Assembly: GCA_913009235.1 (NCBI GenBank)
Contig: CAJVXS010000001.1
Span: 1-64,000, forward strand
From: an uncultured Methylophilaceae bacterium
Lineage (GTDB): Bacteria > Pseudomonadota > Gammaproteobacteria > Burkholderiales > Methylophilaceae
DNA length: 64,000 bases
Direction of reading: 5' to 3'
Under the pieces are notes generated by a model, which did not search any database, was not told where the DNA came from, and was given only the letters and a program-made list of their open reading frames with translations. Both the position numbers and the translations under genes were made by a program. Positions 54,784-64,000 of this stretch are shown piece by piece; within the stretch, counting starts at the first letter, position 1, and each line of letters begins with the position of its first letter.

Positions 54784-56271
54784 TTATAAAGATTTACGTA
54801 AATTCGCAGGTGCAATATGTAGAGACTCTCTATACTTTGCAACCGTGCGTCTGGCAACAACAATGCCTTGCTTAGCTAGTATTTCGCTAATTTTATTGTC
54901 GGAATAGGGTTTTTTGGTGCTCTCTTCGGCTACGAATTGTTTAATGAGGGCGCGGATGGCAGTGGCAGAATACTCGCCACCCGATTTGGTGGTAACGTGG
55001 CTGCCAAAGAAGTACTTAAGCTCGAATATGCCGCGCGGTGTGAGCATGTATTTGAGCGACGTGACTCTTGATATGGTGGACTCGTGTAGCTCCAACTCAT
55101 CTGCAATTTCGCGTAATACCAATGGACGCATGGCGATTTCTCCATGTTCAAAGAAGTTATGTTGTTTATCGATAATGGCTTGTGAGACACGCAGAATGGT
55201 TGAGAAACGCAGTTGAACATTTTTAATCATCCAATGCGCTTCTTGCATTTGGCTTTGTAAGTATTTACCTGAATTTCCTAGATTACGTTTTAAGATATCC
55301 GCATATATTTGGTTAATGCGTAACTTCGGCATGATGCCATCATTTAATGTGGCGACCCAAAGACCTTTTACTTTTTTAACAATGACCTCATGCTGAACAA
55401 AATGATTAGGGCTGAATTGTGCAAAGTCGGCGCCCGGCTGTGGGTTTTGTAATCGAATGAGTGCTTGAGCGCTCTTTAAGCTTTCTGCACTGCAGCGAGT
55501 GAGTTTGCATAGTTTGTTAAAGTCTTTATTGGCGAGCACATGTAAGTGCTCTTTTACAATGGTTTTAGCAAGTGCCAAATCTGGCCTGTCATTAGGCAAT
55601 GTATTTAGTTGCAGCAATATACACTCTTGTAAGTTGGTTGCACCAATGCCGATAGGATCCAAGTTTTGCACGTGTTTCAGCGCTGTCTTTAGTTCAATAA
55701 ACTCAACTTCCAGCTCTTCAGGTAATGACTTCATGATGGCTTCTAGGGAAGATTCTAGATAGCCATTTTCATTAATGCTATCAATGAGCAGCAACATTAA
55801 ACGTTGATCACGTTCTGATAAAGAGAGCAGTTTTATTTGACCTAATAAGTGGTCGCGTAGGTTTTCTACGATAGTTTCTTGCCGCGTAAAACTGTCATTG
55901 TTATCACTATAGTCATTCTGTTTTCTTCCTTCATCCCAGTTACTGGCGTTGCCATACTCTTCATCTGAGATAGGAGCTTCTGCCATCATTTCTTGATCGG
56001 AGGTATTGTTTTCTTGGGTGCTGGCTTCTGCATCTTTGCGGGGCTTATTCTCAACGGTTTCACTGTTATTTGCTTCATTAGTAGAGCCCACATTGCTAGG
56101 TGACACTGTGTTAGTGTCCTCAGCAAATTCCAATAGTGGGTTTTCCCGCAAAATGACTTCAAGTTCCTGATTCAGTTCAAGTGTGGAAAGTTTAAGCAAG
56201 CGAATCGACAGCTGTAACTGCGGGGTTAACACTAAGTTTTGCGAAATTTTTAGGTGTAATCCTTGTTTCAT
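54784..56271 (-). CDS. rpoN: RNA polymerase sigma-54 factor
   Basis: RpoN directs transcription from -24/-12 promoters and needs an ATP-dependent activator. The 495-residue protein has region I (LKISQNLVLTPQLQLSIRLLKLS), an acidic region II (about residues 60-130), the core-binding region and the C-terminal RpoN box ARRTVAKYRESL. It sits 14 bp after lptB. NtrX in this window lacks the parts needed to activate sigma-54, so other activators must exist. Confidence 0.96.
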   Translation of the reverse strand: MKQGLHLKISQNLVLTPQLQLSIRLLKLSTLELNQELEVILRENPLLEFAEDTNTVSPSNVGSTNEANNSETVENKPRKDAEASTQENNTSDQEMMAEAPISDEEYGNASNWDEGRKQNDYSDNNDSFTRQETIVENLRDHLLGQIKLLSLSERDQRLMLLLIDSINENGYLESSLEAIMKSLPEELEVEFIELKTALKHVQNLDPIGIGATNLQECILLQLNTLPNDRPDLALAKTIVKEHLHVLANKDFNKLCKLTRCSAESLKSAQALIRLQNPQPGADFAQFSPNHFVQHEVIVKKVKGLWVATLNDGIMPKLRINQIYADILKRNLGNSGKYLQSQMQEAHWMIKNVQLRFSTILRVSQAIIDKQHNFFEHGEIAMRPLVLREIADELELHESTISRVTSLKYMLTPRGIFELKYFFGSHVTTKSGGEYSATAIRALIKQFVAEESTKKPYSDNKISEILAKQGIVVARRTVAKYRESLHIAPANLRKSL

Positions 56272-56285
56272 TATTCTTTTCTAAT

Positions 56286-57008
56286 TTAGAGTTTAAAGTT
56301 TTTACCTAAATAGATTTCACGCACATCTTCATTATTAACGATTTCTTCTGGGCTGCCAGAGGCAAATACAGATCCTGCATTGACAATGTAGGCTCGATCG
56401 CAAATGCCTAAGGTTTCACGCACATTATGGTCGGTAATCAATACGCCAATATTACGGGAGGAGAGGAAGCGAATAATTTTTTGGATGTCCAGTACGGCAA
56501 TTGGGTCTATGCCCGCAAATGGTTCATCTAGTAAAATAAAGCTCGGGTTGGTAGCTAAACAACGCGCAATTTCAACACGTCGCCGCTCACCACCAGATAA
56601 CCCGACGGCTGCATTGCTACGGATGTGTAGGATATGTAGGTCTTGTAAAAGCGATTCTAGTTGGGCAAGTATTTGTTGGTCGGTAAGGTTTTGTAGTTCG
56701 AGTACTGCCATGATGTTTTCTGAAACGGATAGCTTGCGAAAAATAGAAGGTTCTTGCGGCAAATAAGCAAGTCCCATGTTGGCACGTAAATGCATGGGCA
56801 TTTTGCTCAAACTCTTGCCATCCAGGGTAATGTTGCCAGCATCTAAAGAGACTAAGCCTACAATCATATAAAAACTCGTTGTTTTGCCTGCGCCATTAGG
56901 CCCAAGCAATCCGACGACCTCACCACTTTTAATTCGCAGAGACATGTCATGTACAACCGTACGCGATTTATAGGATTTTTTAAGGTGTTCTACGACAAGT
57001 TCACTCAT
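56286..57008 (-). CDS. lptB: LPS export ATP-binding protein LptB
   Basis: LptB powers lipopolysaccharide extraction from the inner membrane with LptF/G/C. The 240-residue ABC protein has Walker [14 protein letters not shown], signature [15 protein letters not shown] and Walker [13 protein letters not shown], plus the switch His in [12 protein letters not shown] chose the ATG at 57008 ([15 protein letters not shown]); the longer frame to 57047 overlaps lptA and lacks homology. Next to rpoN as usual. Confidence 0.96.
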   Translation of the reverse strand: MSELVVEHLKKSYKSRTVVHDMSLRIKSGEVVGLLGPNGAGKTTSFYMIVGLVSLDAGNITLDGKSLSKMPMHLRANMGLAYLPQEPSIFRKLSVSENIMAVLELQNLTDQQILAQLESLLQDLHILHIRSNAAVGLSGGERRRVEIARCLATNPSFILLDEPFAGIDPIAVLDIQKIIRFLSSRNIGVLITDHNVRETLGICDRAYIVNAGSVFASGSPEEIVNNEDVREIYLGKNFKL

Positions 57009-57015
57009 GTGATTC

Positions 57016-57684
57016 TCATTTTGATGATGGGTTATTAAGCTCGTCACTCAATTTAAGTTTGTTGGTCGTCACAGGGGGTTTTACGTTAGCTGGCGGCGCC
57101 ATTTCATCTTTATCTTTTGGCTGTATGATGACCCTAACTCTGCCGCTTGAGGCCCCGGCGCTTTCCGACTTCTCTCCACCTAGGACTTGAGCATACTCTG
57201 CATTTCCGTCATAGCTAATGTAATCGCCATACATAATATCTTTGCCTTGTCTAATCCAAGCATTTGTAAATAGCTCTACTTTATCCATACGACCATCGTA
57301 CTCGATACGCTGAGCACTGCCGCTCATATACTCATTTTTTCCTTCAAGTTTTTGCTTGAATGTGGCCGGATTGCCGGTAGCTGTGCTGGTTCCAAAGCCA
57401 CTGCCATCATCGAGGACAACCAGTTTGTCTGCATGCATGACCAGCGTGCCTTGCATTAAGATGACGTTGCCTATATACGTACTGGTTCTTGTCGTATCGT
57501 TAACAGTCAGGCTATCTGCGCTAAGTTCAATGGGTTTGTCTTTATCAGCGGCTACAGCAAATACATTAAAGCTAGCGAAAAGGCTGATCAATAAGAGGCA
57601 GGTACAAAAAGACAGTGTCATGCTTTCACTATTTTTTCTAACCATGTTTTCTACAGCTGGATGATTGGTAGCAGTATGGGTCAT
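57016..57684 (-). CDS. lptA: Periplasmic LPS transport protein LptA
   Basis: LptA forms the periplasmic bridge for LPS. The 222-residue precursor has an N-terminal signal ([20 protein letters not shown]) and an OstA/LptA beta-jellyroll with [33 protein letters not shown] and AYVQVLGG-like repeats. The signal hydrophobic part begins late (about residue 23), so the true start could be an internal ATG. Its ATG overlaps the lptC stop, giving translational coupling. Confidence 0.92.
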   Translation of the reverse strand: MTHTATNHPAVENMVRKNSESMTLSFCTCLLLISLFASFNVFAVAADKDKPIELSADSLTVNDTTRTSTYIGNVILMQGTLVMHADKLVVLDDGSGFGTSTATGNPATFKQKLEGKNEYMSGSAQRIEYDGRMDKVELFTNAWIRQGKDIMYGDYISYDGNAEYAQVLGGEKSESAGASSGRVRVIIQPKDKDEMAPPANVKPPVTTNKLKLSDELNNPSSK

Positions 57685-58262
57685 TATTTTTTGGGTCTTT
57701 CATAGTATGCATTGACTTTATGAAGCAGCTTGAATGTTTGTTTGTTCTTATCATAAATCATTCCCGTTGCATGAATGATGGTTTTAGGGGCTTGAGTAAT
57801 AGTAACGGGCCTCTCTGTTTTCGCTAATTCTAGATCGGGGAAGAGTGTTAGTTTGTCTGTCAGAACGCGCATTTCACCTTTATCATCAAAGGCTTCTCGG
57901 ACAACAACGACATTACCCAATATTTCAATTTCTTCCCCATCACTAGAAACATTGCCATGGTCACCACTAATCTTAATATCGTGCTTGCCTTCAATGTGCT
58001 GAGTAAATTGGGGCTTTTCCAATAGAGAACTATCATCATCCGGGTAATGTGTCATTTTCACCGCGTCTAATATATAACTTAGATTGCCATCCTCATCAGT
58101 TTGTTTGGTGGTGAAATTTTCCATTGTGTAGTCAGGGTCGTGGCGATCACTACCATCAATTTTATGCCCTTGCTGTTCAACTGTTTTGCTAATCCAAAAA
58201 GTAATGAGAGCTATAAACGCCATTAAAATCAATGGAAATAGAATGGCTGTACGATTTTCCAT
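57684..58262 (-). CDS. lptC: LPS export protein LptC
   Basis: LptC is the single-membrane-anchor inner-membrane component that receives LPS from LptBFG. The 192-residue protein has one N-terminal helix (AILFPLILMAFIALITFWI) and a periplasmic LptC domain with DPDYTMENFTTKQTDEDG and KQTFKLLHKVNAYYER at the end. It lies between kdsC and lptA, its conserved place. Confidence 0.93.
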   Translation of the reverse strand: MENRTAILFPLILMAFIALITFWISKTVEQQGHKIDGSDRHDPDYTMENFTTKQTDEDGNLSYILDAVKMTHYPDDDSSLLEKPQFTQHIEGKHDIKISGDHGNVSSDGEEIEILGNVVVVREAFDDKGEMRVLTDKLTLFPDLELAKTERPVTITQAPKTIIHATGMIYDKNKQTFKLLHKVNAYYERPKK

Positions 58263-58280
58263 CTTTTATTGAATGCTTAA

Positions 58281-58817
58281 TTATTCAAAATACCGACGTG
58301 TGACTGTATCAAAGGTATCTTGCGCCTTCATGATTAATTCGCAAGCCTCTCTCACAGCACCTTTGCCAGCCTGGCTAGTAGTGACATAATGCGCATGCTC
58401 TTTAACAGGGGTTTGCGCGGTTGGGACGCTAATCGCCAGGCCGCATGCGCGCATTGGCGGAATGTCGACGATATCATCGCCCATAAAGGCAGCTTCCTCT
58501 GGTTTAATATTTAATTTTTCAATTAAATCGTTAAACGCTACTTTTTTATCTTCTACCCCTTGATAGCAATGGGTAATATTATTGGTTTCTGCTCTCACTT
58601 TCACCACGTTAGAAGTCCGCCCGGTGATAATGGCCATTATGACATCTGTTTTATTAAGCATTTTCATGCCTAAACCATCATGTGCGTGGAACATTTTATA
58701 TTCCTGTCCATCGTCACCAATCATAAGGCCGCCATCGGTCATGACGCCGTCAATATCAAAAACAATAACTTTAATTTTTTTTGCGCGCGCGATGATTGCC
58801 TCTGTTACTTCACTCAA
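58281..58817 (-). CDS. kdsC: 3-Deoxy-manno-octulosonate-8-phosphatase
   Basis: KdsC removes the phosphate from Kdo-8-P in the LPS core pathway. The 178-residue HAD phosphatase has the nucleophile motif VFDIDGVMTDGG, IITGRTSNVVKVR (motif II) and the metal-binding FMGDDIVDIPPM. It lies 36 bp after kdsD and 18 bp before lptC. Confidence 0.95.
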   Translation of the reverse strand: MSEVTEAIIARAKKIKVIVFDIDGVMTDGGLMIGDDGQEYKMFHAHDGLGMKMLNKTDVIMAIITGRTSNVVKVRAETNNITHCYQGVEDKKVAFNDLIEKLNIKPEEAAFMGDDIVDIPPMRACGLAISVPTAQTPVKEHAHYVTTSQAGKGAVREACELIMKAQDTFDTVTRRYFE

Positions 58818-58853
58818 ATTGCTTCTCTTTTCTATTAAATATAAGGCTGAGGA

Positions 58854-59864
58854 TTAAATAATTTTGGCCAGTAATAGATCATGCATATTAAATGCGCCGA
58901 TTAGTTTGCTATTTTCGTCTGTGACCAATAACCCATTTATTTTATGATGTTCCATCAATTCCACTGCTTCGGCAGCCAGCTTTTGCGCGTTAATCGTTGT
59001 TGGATTGGCGTGCATGACTTCTATCACTTTTGTTGACTGAGTGTTTTTACCACTATCAAAAATACGACGTAAATCACCGTCTGTAAAGATGCCTTTTAAT
59101 GTTTGGTCTTGATTAATAATCGCGGTGAAGCCTAAGCTTTTTTGCGTCATTTCAAGCAACGCATCAGACAGAAGGGAGGACTCTATGACAGAAGGGATAG
59201 CATCGCCTGTGCGCATCACATCGTTAACACGGGTTATTAAACGTCGGCCTAGACTACCGCCCGGATGTGATTTTGCGAAATCCTCCGCGGAAAAATCTCT
59301 ACAGTCTAAAACACAAACTGCAAGCGCATCACCCAGCGCCAAGGCCACGGTGGTGCTTGCAGTAGGAGAAAGTCCTAATGGACATGCTTCTTGAGAGACT
59401 TCCGCACTCAGGTGAATATCTGATTGTTTGGCTAATGTGGATGTTTTGTTACCGGTAATAGCAATGACTTTTGCGCCGAGTCGTTTGATGGTCGGCAATA
59501 CATTAAGTATTTCATCACTTTCGCCAGAGTTCGATAATGTAATAACAACGTCGCCGCTGGCGATCATTCCGAGATCGCCATGGCTTGCTTCGGCGGGGTG
59601 CATAAAGAATGCCGGGGTGCCTGTGCTGGCCAAAGTGGCGGCAATTTTACCGCCAATATGCCCGGACTTACCCATGCCACTTACGACAATGCGCCCTTTA
59701 CAATGTAGAATGAGTGCAACAGCCGCGTTAAAGCTTGCATCTAAGTTTGAAGCTAATGCTTCAATTTCTTTTGCTTCAGTCAGTAGTACTTTGCGCGCAA
59801 GTGTCAGAGATTCACGTGTAGACACGCTGGGTTGTTGTTCAGTTTGCAGTAACTTAGTGCTCAT
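58854..59864 (-). CDS. kdsD: Arabinose-5-phosphate isomerase
   Basis: KdsD converts ribulose-5-phosphate to arabinose-5-phosphate, the first step toward Kdo. The 336-residue protein has an SIS domain (VVSGMGKSGHIGGKIAATLAS, TLSNSGESDEI) and two C-terminal CBS domains. I chose the ATG at 59864; a TTG six bases upstream is also in frame. It opens the kdsD-kdsC-lptCAB-rpoN-hpf-rapZ run. Confidence 0.95.
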   Translation of the reverse strand: MSTKLLQTEQQPSVSTRESLTLARKVLLTEAKEIEALASNLDASFNAAVALILHCKGRIVVSGMGKSGHIGGKIAATLASTGTPAFFMHPAEASHGDLGMIASGDVVITLSNSGESDEILNVLPTIKRLGAKVIAITGNKTSTLAKQSDIHLSAEVSQEACPLGLSPTASTTVALALGDALAVCVLDCRDFSAEDFAKSHPGGSLGRRLITRVNDVMRTGDAIPSVIESSLLSDALLEMTQKSLGFTAIINQDQTLKGIFTDGDLRRIFDSGKNTQSTKVIEVMHANPTTINAQKLAAEAVELMEHHKINGLLVTDENSKLIGAFNMHDLLLAKII

Positions 59865-60011
59865 ATACAACTAGTATAAAAGGGAATCGTTCCTTAATAA
59901 AGCAAAAAACAACTGTTTTTAAATAAATAAAGATAAGTAGGCACAATTTTTGCCTAGATTGTAAAATTTGCCATTAGTTGTACGCATATCAATATTTTAG
60001 AAAGATGATCA

Positions 60012-61994
60012 TTGTTTAATTCACTTGCCAGTATTCTTTTAGTATTAACTAGCTCAGTGCTGTTAGTGGCGTTTTTTCGTACATTGCGTTTGCCGCCGAT
60101 GCTGGCTTATTTTGTGGTCGGTGTTTTGTTTGGGCCATATGCTTTTAGTTTTCTGCCGGATACAGAGTCGGGCCGGCATTTTGCAGAGTTTGGCATTGTC
60201 TTTTTGATGTTTAGCATCGGCTTAGAGTTTAGTTTGCCTAAGCTATATGCGATGCGGAAGACGCTCTTTGGTTTAGGTGGTGCACAAGTCGTTATCACGA
60301 TGATGGCTGTGATGGGCGCTTGTTGGTTAGTAGGTTTGAGCTTAACGGTTTCGTTTATTGTGGCATCGGTTTTAACCATGTCTTCTACAGCCATTGTTTC
60401 TAAAATTCTGATGGAGCGCGTTGATTTAAACTCTCGACATGGCCGGCTCAGTATCGGTATTTTGCTGTTTCAAGATTTAGCCGTTATCCCTATACTGGTG
60501 CTTATTCCCGCATTGAGTGTAGAATCAGCAGATTTAGCCCCACTACTTGGTTGGGCTTTTCTTAAAACTATCGTTTTATTATTCATCTTATTTAGGTTTG
60601 GTAAGAGCGTGATTAACTTTTGGTTTGGTTTGGTCGCAGGCCAGCGCTCTCGCGAACTATTTGTGATGAACGTATTAATGGTGACGCTGCTATTGGCATT
60701 TGCAACCGATTTAGCAGGGTTGTCTTATGCCTTAGGTGCTTTTATAGCGGGGATGTTAATTTCAGAAACACGCTATCGCTACCAAGTGGAGTCTGATATT
60801 GCTTCATTTCGCGATATTCTAATGGGTTTATTTTTCATCAGCGTAGGCATGCTGCTTGATTTTAATTATTTGATTAATAACATTGCCTTGGTCTCTGCAC
60901 TGTTGCTTGCTTTTGTGTTGTTTAAGGCTGTTGTTGTTGCCGTATTAGTTCGCTTCTTTGGTTTTGAGTGGGGTGTTGGTATTCGTACTGGGGTGATTCT
61001 TGCGCAGGCTGGTGAGTTTGGCTTCGTGATTTTAACCTTGGCATTAGGCGGGGGATTGATTGGAGGCGCTGAGTTACAATTGGTGTTGTCTGCTTGCTTA
61101 CTATCTATGATTTCTGCACCATTTGTAATTCAATACAACGGCCGCATTGCACGACGATTAGCAAAAAGCTACATCATGAATATCAGCCGCAAAGAAGTAG
61201 AGTTGGCGGGTGTTGGCAAGATGCTAAGAGGACACGTCATTCTTTGTGGGTATGGCCGAAGTGGACAGTATCTTGGACGGTTCTTCAAAGAGGAAAACAT
61301 TCCTTTTGTTGCATTAGATATTGACCCAACCCGTGTGCAAGAAGCCGCTGCAGCTGGTGAGCATGTGATGTACGGGGATGCTAGCAGAAGTGCCGTGTTA
61401 GCAGCGGCAGGGGCAGGACATGCAAAAGCATTGATTATTAGTTATGCCGGGATGCGCTCTACGATGAAGATATTGCATGTGGCAAAAGAAAATCATCCAA
61501 ATTTGCCTATTGTGGTGCGCACAGCGGATGAAACCCATATGGAAGAATTTAGAAAAGCTGGTGCAGCCGAAGTGGTTCCAGAAGTGTTGGAAGGTAGTTT
61601 AATGCTAGCGTCTCATGCACTGATTATCCTGGGAGTACCACTGAACCGGGTTGTGAAACGCATTCGACTGTTTCGTGAAGAGCGCTATCAAATGTTCAAG
61701 GGTTACTTTGGTGGAGCTACCGATGAAGCTGTTGAATTTGGAGATGCTGAGCCGTTAAGGTTACACTCTGTAGAGCTGATTAAAGGTGCTTATGTGAATC
61801 AGATGCTATTGCGTAATGTTGGCTTGGTGGAGTTTGGTGTCGAAATACAGCATTTACGCCGCCCTAATATGCGCGCAGATGTTGCGCCTAGACCTGATAT
61901 TCTATTAGGTCTAGGTGATGTTGTTGTATTGCTCGGTTCACAACAAGGTTTGGTCGCGGCAGAACTGTATTTACTGACGGGTAAGACTAAATAG
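60012..61994 (+). CDS. CPA2-family cation/proton antiporter (Kef/YbaL-like)
   Basis: The 660-residue protein has about twelve membrane helices with FGIVFLMFSIGLEFSLPKL, VASVLTMSSTAIVSKIL and FFISVGMLLDF typical of the Na+/H+ exchanger (CPA2) domain, then a cytoplasmic RCK_N/TrkA-N domain (HVILCGYGRSGQYLGRFF, about residue 406) and a TrkA-C domain at the end. It would expel K+ or Na+ and may sense thiols or nucleotides. The start is TTG at 60012. It is divergent from kdsD, a common arrangement. Confidence 0.88.
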   Translation: MFNSLASILLVLTSSVLLVAFFRTLRLPPMLAYFVVGVLFGPYAFSFLPDTESGRHFAEFGIVFLMFSIGLEFSLPKLYAMRKTLFGLGGAQVVITMMAVMGACWLVGLSLTVSFIVASVLTMSSTAIVSKILMERVDLNSRHGRLSIGILLFQDLAVIPILVLIPALSVESADLAPLLGWAFLKTIVLLFILFRFGKSVINFWFGLVAGQRSRELFVMNVLMVTLLLAFATDLAGLSYALGAFIAGMLISETRYRYQVESDIASFRDILMGLFFISVGMLLDFNYLINNIALVSALLLAFVLFKAVVVAVLVRFFGFEWGVGIRTGVILAQAGEFGFVILTLALGGGLIGGAELQLVLSACLLSMISAPFVIQYNGRIARRLAKSYIMNISRKEVELAGVGKMLRGHVILCGYGRSGQYLGRFFKEENIPFVALDIDPTRVQEAAAAGEHVMYGDASRSAVLAAAGAGHAKALIISYAGMRSTMKILHVAKENHPNLPIVVRTADETHMEEFRKAGAAEVVPEVLEGSLMLASHALIILGVPLNRVVKRIRLFREERYQMFKGYFGGATDEAVEFGDAEPLRLHSVELIKGAYVNQMLLRNVGLVEFGVEIQHLRRPNMRADVAPRPDILLGLGDVVVLLGSQQGLVAAELYLLTGKTK

Positions 61995-62031
61995 GACATG
62001 CCTTGATGAAGGTTAAGCGGCTTTCATCAAT

Positions 62032-62520
62032 TTATTTTGCTAACTGCCAGCGACCTGATTTTCCGCCTTCTTTTTCTAGCAGTTGTATGTCGCTTATGGT
62101 CATGCCTCTGTCAACGGCTTTGCACATATCATAAATTGTCAGCAAGCCTATACTTACCGCGCTTAGTGCTTCCATTTCAACGCCTGTTTGGCCAGTTGTT
62201 TCTGTCGTAACCGTGCAGCTAATACTATTGTTCTCTTCATCAACATCAAAAGCAACCGCAACCATGCTCAAGCTAATCGGATGACATAATGGAATCAAGT
62301 CGGCGGTTTTCTTACTGCCCTGAATGGCTGCAATGCGCGCAATGCCAAGTACGTCACCTTTTTTTGTATTGCCCGATTGAATCAGTGACAGTGTGTTGGC
62401 TAGCATGCCGATTTTCCCCGCTGCGATGGCAATGCGACGTGTATGCGCTTTATCACCAACATCAACCATATGTGCTTGGCCTTGACTGTCAAAATGCGTT
62501 AATTGTTTCAATTTATCCAT
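62032..62520 (-). CDS. moaC: Cyclic pyranopterin monophosphate synthase MoaC
   Basis: MoaC works with MoaA to make cPMP, the first molybdopterin precursor. The 162-residue protein has [14 protein letters not shown] at the N-terminus, [12 protein letters not shown] (about residue 75) and [13 protein letters not shown] (about 111). Length is normal. It is divergent from the bepA-like gene. No moaA lies near. Confidence 0.95.
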   Translation of the reverse strand: MDKLKQLTHFDSQGQAHMVDVGDKAHTRRIAIAAGKIGMLANTLSLIQSGNTKKGDVLGIARIAAIQGSKKTADLIPLCHPISLSMVAVAFDVDEENNSISCTVTTETTGQTGVEMEALSAVSIGLLTIYDMCKAVDRGMTISDIQLLEKEGGKSGRWQLAK

Positions 62521-62617
62521 TTTACTTACCTATTTATTTCATCCCATTATCGATTTGGTGTGAACTTGTGCCCTAAAGACATTATCATAGTAATACTAAC
62601 AACATGATAAATTTTAA

Positions 62618-64000
62618 ATGCTACGCTTATTATTCGTATTATTAACATTGGGCTTGTTTTCTGCTAGCCCTGTTTTTGCTGAAAAGACATTATCTGGCAA
62701 GCCTTACACGAAGTCTGCTGATCTAAATACAAAAAAGTTAAGTGCAGGAGATTTGGATGCTAGCCTACTAGGCAGCTTGCATAGTGACTTACCTGAGTTG
62801 GGTGACTACTCACAAACCATATTGTCAGCACAAGATGAACAACGTATTGCTGCACAGATTCTACAAGAAGTGGCTGTTAGCGATGAGGTTCTGCAAGATG
62901 TTGAGGTGGCCAGCTATTTGCAGATGTTAGGCAATCGCTTGGTTGTGGCAAGTGATGATAAGCAACAGACTTTTAACTTTTTCGTGGTGAAAGATTCATC
63001 CATTAATGCATTTGCGATGCCCGGAGGGGTCATTGGTGTGCATATTGGTTTGTTTTTAGCTTCTCGCTCTGAATCTGAGTTGGCCAGTGTATTAGGTCAT
63101 GAAATTGGTCATGTAACGCAACACCATTTGGCGCGTATGTTAGCAAAACAAAAAACAGATACCTTTAAGAATATTGCAGGAATAGCGTTGGCCTTGCTAG
63201 TTGCGCGGACCAACTCGGAATTGGCTTATGGTGCGCTGAGTGTTTCATCTGCAGCTGCTATACAAAGGCAGCTAGACTATACGCGTGAGCATGAGCGAGA
63301 GGCGGATAGAGTTGGTTTGAGTGTGTTGGAAAATGCAGGATTTGATCCAAGAGGGATGCCAGCATTTTTTGCAACATTGCAGAGAGATTCGCGTTTTGTG
63401 GAAGGTAGCGCGCCAAGCTTTCTACGGACACACCCGCTGACGTCTGAGCGTATTTCTGATGTTGAAAGCCGTGTCGTGAATATGCCATATAAACAAGTGG
63501 TATCGAGTTTGGATTATTACTTTGTTCGTGCAAAGTTACGCGCCAGCCAAGGTTTAGCACAGGTGGCTATCGATCAGTTCCGGCGTAATATTAATGAAGG
63601 GCGCTATTCCAATGAGGTTGCTGAGCATTATGGCTTGGCTGTATCTATGTTGCGACAAAGTGATGTGGCTGGAGCAAGTGCTCAGGTGCAGTGGTTGGAT
63701 GCCCATTCAGTGAAAAGTGCTTTTATAGAAAACTTAAAAGCACGCATAGAAGTTGTACGAGATGACCCAAAAAAGGCGGCTGAGCAATATATTGCTGCGT
63801 TAAAGCGTTATCCAGAAAATAGAGCATTGATTTATGGTTATGCTGAACACTTTTTGGCTATTAAGCAGCCTAGAGAAATGATTGCACTAGTTAAAGAAAA
63901 ACAGAGCCTTTATGTCGCTGACTCTTATTTTTACACATTATTATCGAAAGCTTATTTGTTAGAACACAAAGATTTATTAAGGTTTCAAGCGCAGGGCGAA
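62618..64000 (+). CDS. bepA: M48-family metalloprotease with TPR region (BepA/YfgC-like), partial
   Basis: BepA is a periplasmic protease and chaperone for outer-membrane assembly, including LptD. The visible 461 codons, open to the window end, begin with a signal peptide (LLFVLLTLGLFSASPVFA) and contain the zinc motif HEIGHVTQHH (about residue 165) and the third-ligand region EREADRVGLSVLE. After about residue 300 come TPR-like helices (RAKLRASQGLAQVAIDQF). The C-terminus is cut off. The motif order matches family M48 with TPRs. Confidence 0.9.
   Translation, partial: MLRLLFVLLTLGLFSASPVFAEKTLSGKPYTKSADLNTKKLSAGDLDASLLGSLHSDLPELGDYSQTILSAQDEQRIAAQILQEVAVSDEVLQDVEVASYLQMLGNRLVVASDDKQQTFNFFVVKDSSINAFAMPGGVIGVHIGLFLASRSESELASVLGHEIGHVTQHHLARMLAKQKTDTFKNIAGIALALLVARTNSELAYGALSVSSAAAIQRQLDYTREHEREADRVGLSVLENAGFDPRGMPAFFATLQRDSRFVEGSAPSFLRTHPLTSERISDVESRVVNMPYKQVVSSLDYYFVRAKLRASQGLAQVAIDQFRRNINEGRYSNEVAEHYGLAVSMLRQSDVAGASAQVQWLDAHSVKSAFIENLKARIEVVRDDPKKAAEQYIAALKRYPENRALIYGYAEHFLAIKQPREMIALVKEKQSLYVADSYFYTLLSKAYLLEHKDLLRFQAQGE

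Noticed and set aside
1-64000. CRISPR arrays, prophage, IS elements, toxin-antitoxin pairs or defence systems
   Set aside because: I looked for regular spaced repeats, transposase motifs and typical small gene pairs and found none I could support.

Overview
The window looks like chromosome of a betaproteobacterial methylotroph, most likely Methylophilaceae (Methylotenera/Methylophilus-like). This is inferred from gene order, protein character and AT-leaning codon use; no database search was possible. Supporting points are rimP-nusA-infB-rbfA-truB, dapF-DUF484-xerC, def-fmt-rsmB-DUF4390-ntrY-ntrX and rpoN-lptBAC-kdsC-kdsD, plus a PQQ-type beta-propeller lipoprotein and an S-adenosylhomocysteine riboswitch before ahcY. 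Most of the window is core genome. I see no intact transposon, prophage or CRISPR array.

Layout. 0-10 kb: translation and RNA genes (rimP, nusA, infB with a 30-bp triple repeat, rbfA, truB, a small methyltransferase, rpsO, pnp). 10-12 kb: dksA, folD, then a tRNA Pro-Arg-His operon with a clear promoter. 11.7-12.7 kb: a decay zone holding the C-terminal end of an outer-membrane barrel gene directly after tRNA-His, and a trhO relic with its middle deleted. 12.8-22.4 kb: a ThiF/MoeB-like enzyme, SPFH/NfeD pair, valS, a rhodanese-TusA-DsrE2 sulfur-relay triad, phnA-like gene and pepN. 22.5-25.4 kb: DEDDh exonuclease, an AT-rich O-antigen-ligase/glycosyltransferase pair, an inverted repeat and tRNA-Phe. 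25.6-28.9 kb: a cobalamin-uptake operon (B12 riboswitch, btuB, btuM) ending in a remnant of cobO. 29-30 kb: ZapB-like protein, zapA, 6S RNA and a frameshifted remnant resembling a flavin-binding oxidase gene.

30-42 kb: beta-propeller lipoprotein, ilvA, rpiA, yggX, sodB, xerC-DUF484-dapF, then the methyl cycle (metK, SAH riboswitch, ahcY, metF). 42-50 kb: smg, def, fmt, rsmB, DUF4390, the NtrY/NtrX two-component system (NtrX has a decayed ATPase domain) and xth. 50-64 kb: RNase D-like exonuclease, a probable dispersed repeat, prlC, rapZ, hpf, rpoN, the LPS transport/Kdo genes lptBAC-kdsC-kdsD, a CPA2 antiporter, moaC and a bepA-like protease cut by the window end.

Themes. (1) Corrinoid economy: riboswitch-controlled uptake through BtuB and the solitary S-component BtuM, whose cysteine at about residue 79 matches the cobalt-binding cysteine known in this family, next to a dying cobO. 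(2) One-carbon metabolism: metK, ahcY and metF with SAH sensing. (3) Nitrogen and sigma-54 control: rpoN, ntrYX and rapZ, with ptsN and hprK absent from the usual rpoN-hpf-rapZ neighbourhood. (4) Sulfur relay. (5) Several small gene relics, pointing to ongoing genome streamlining.
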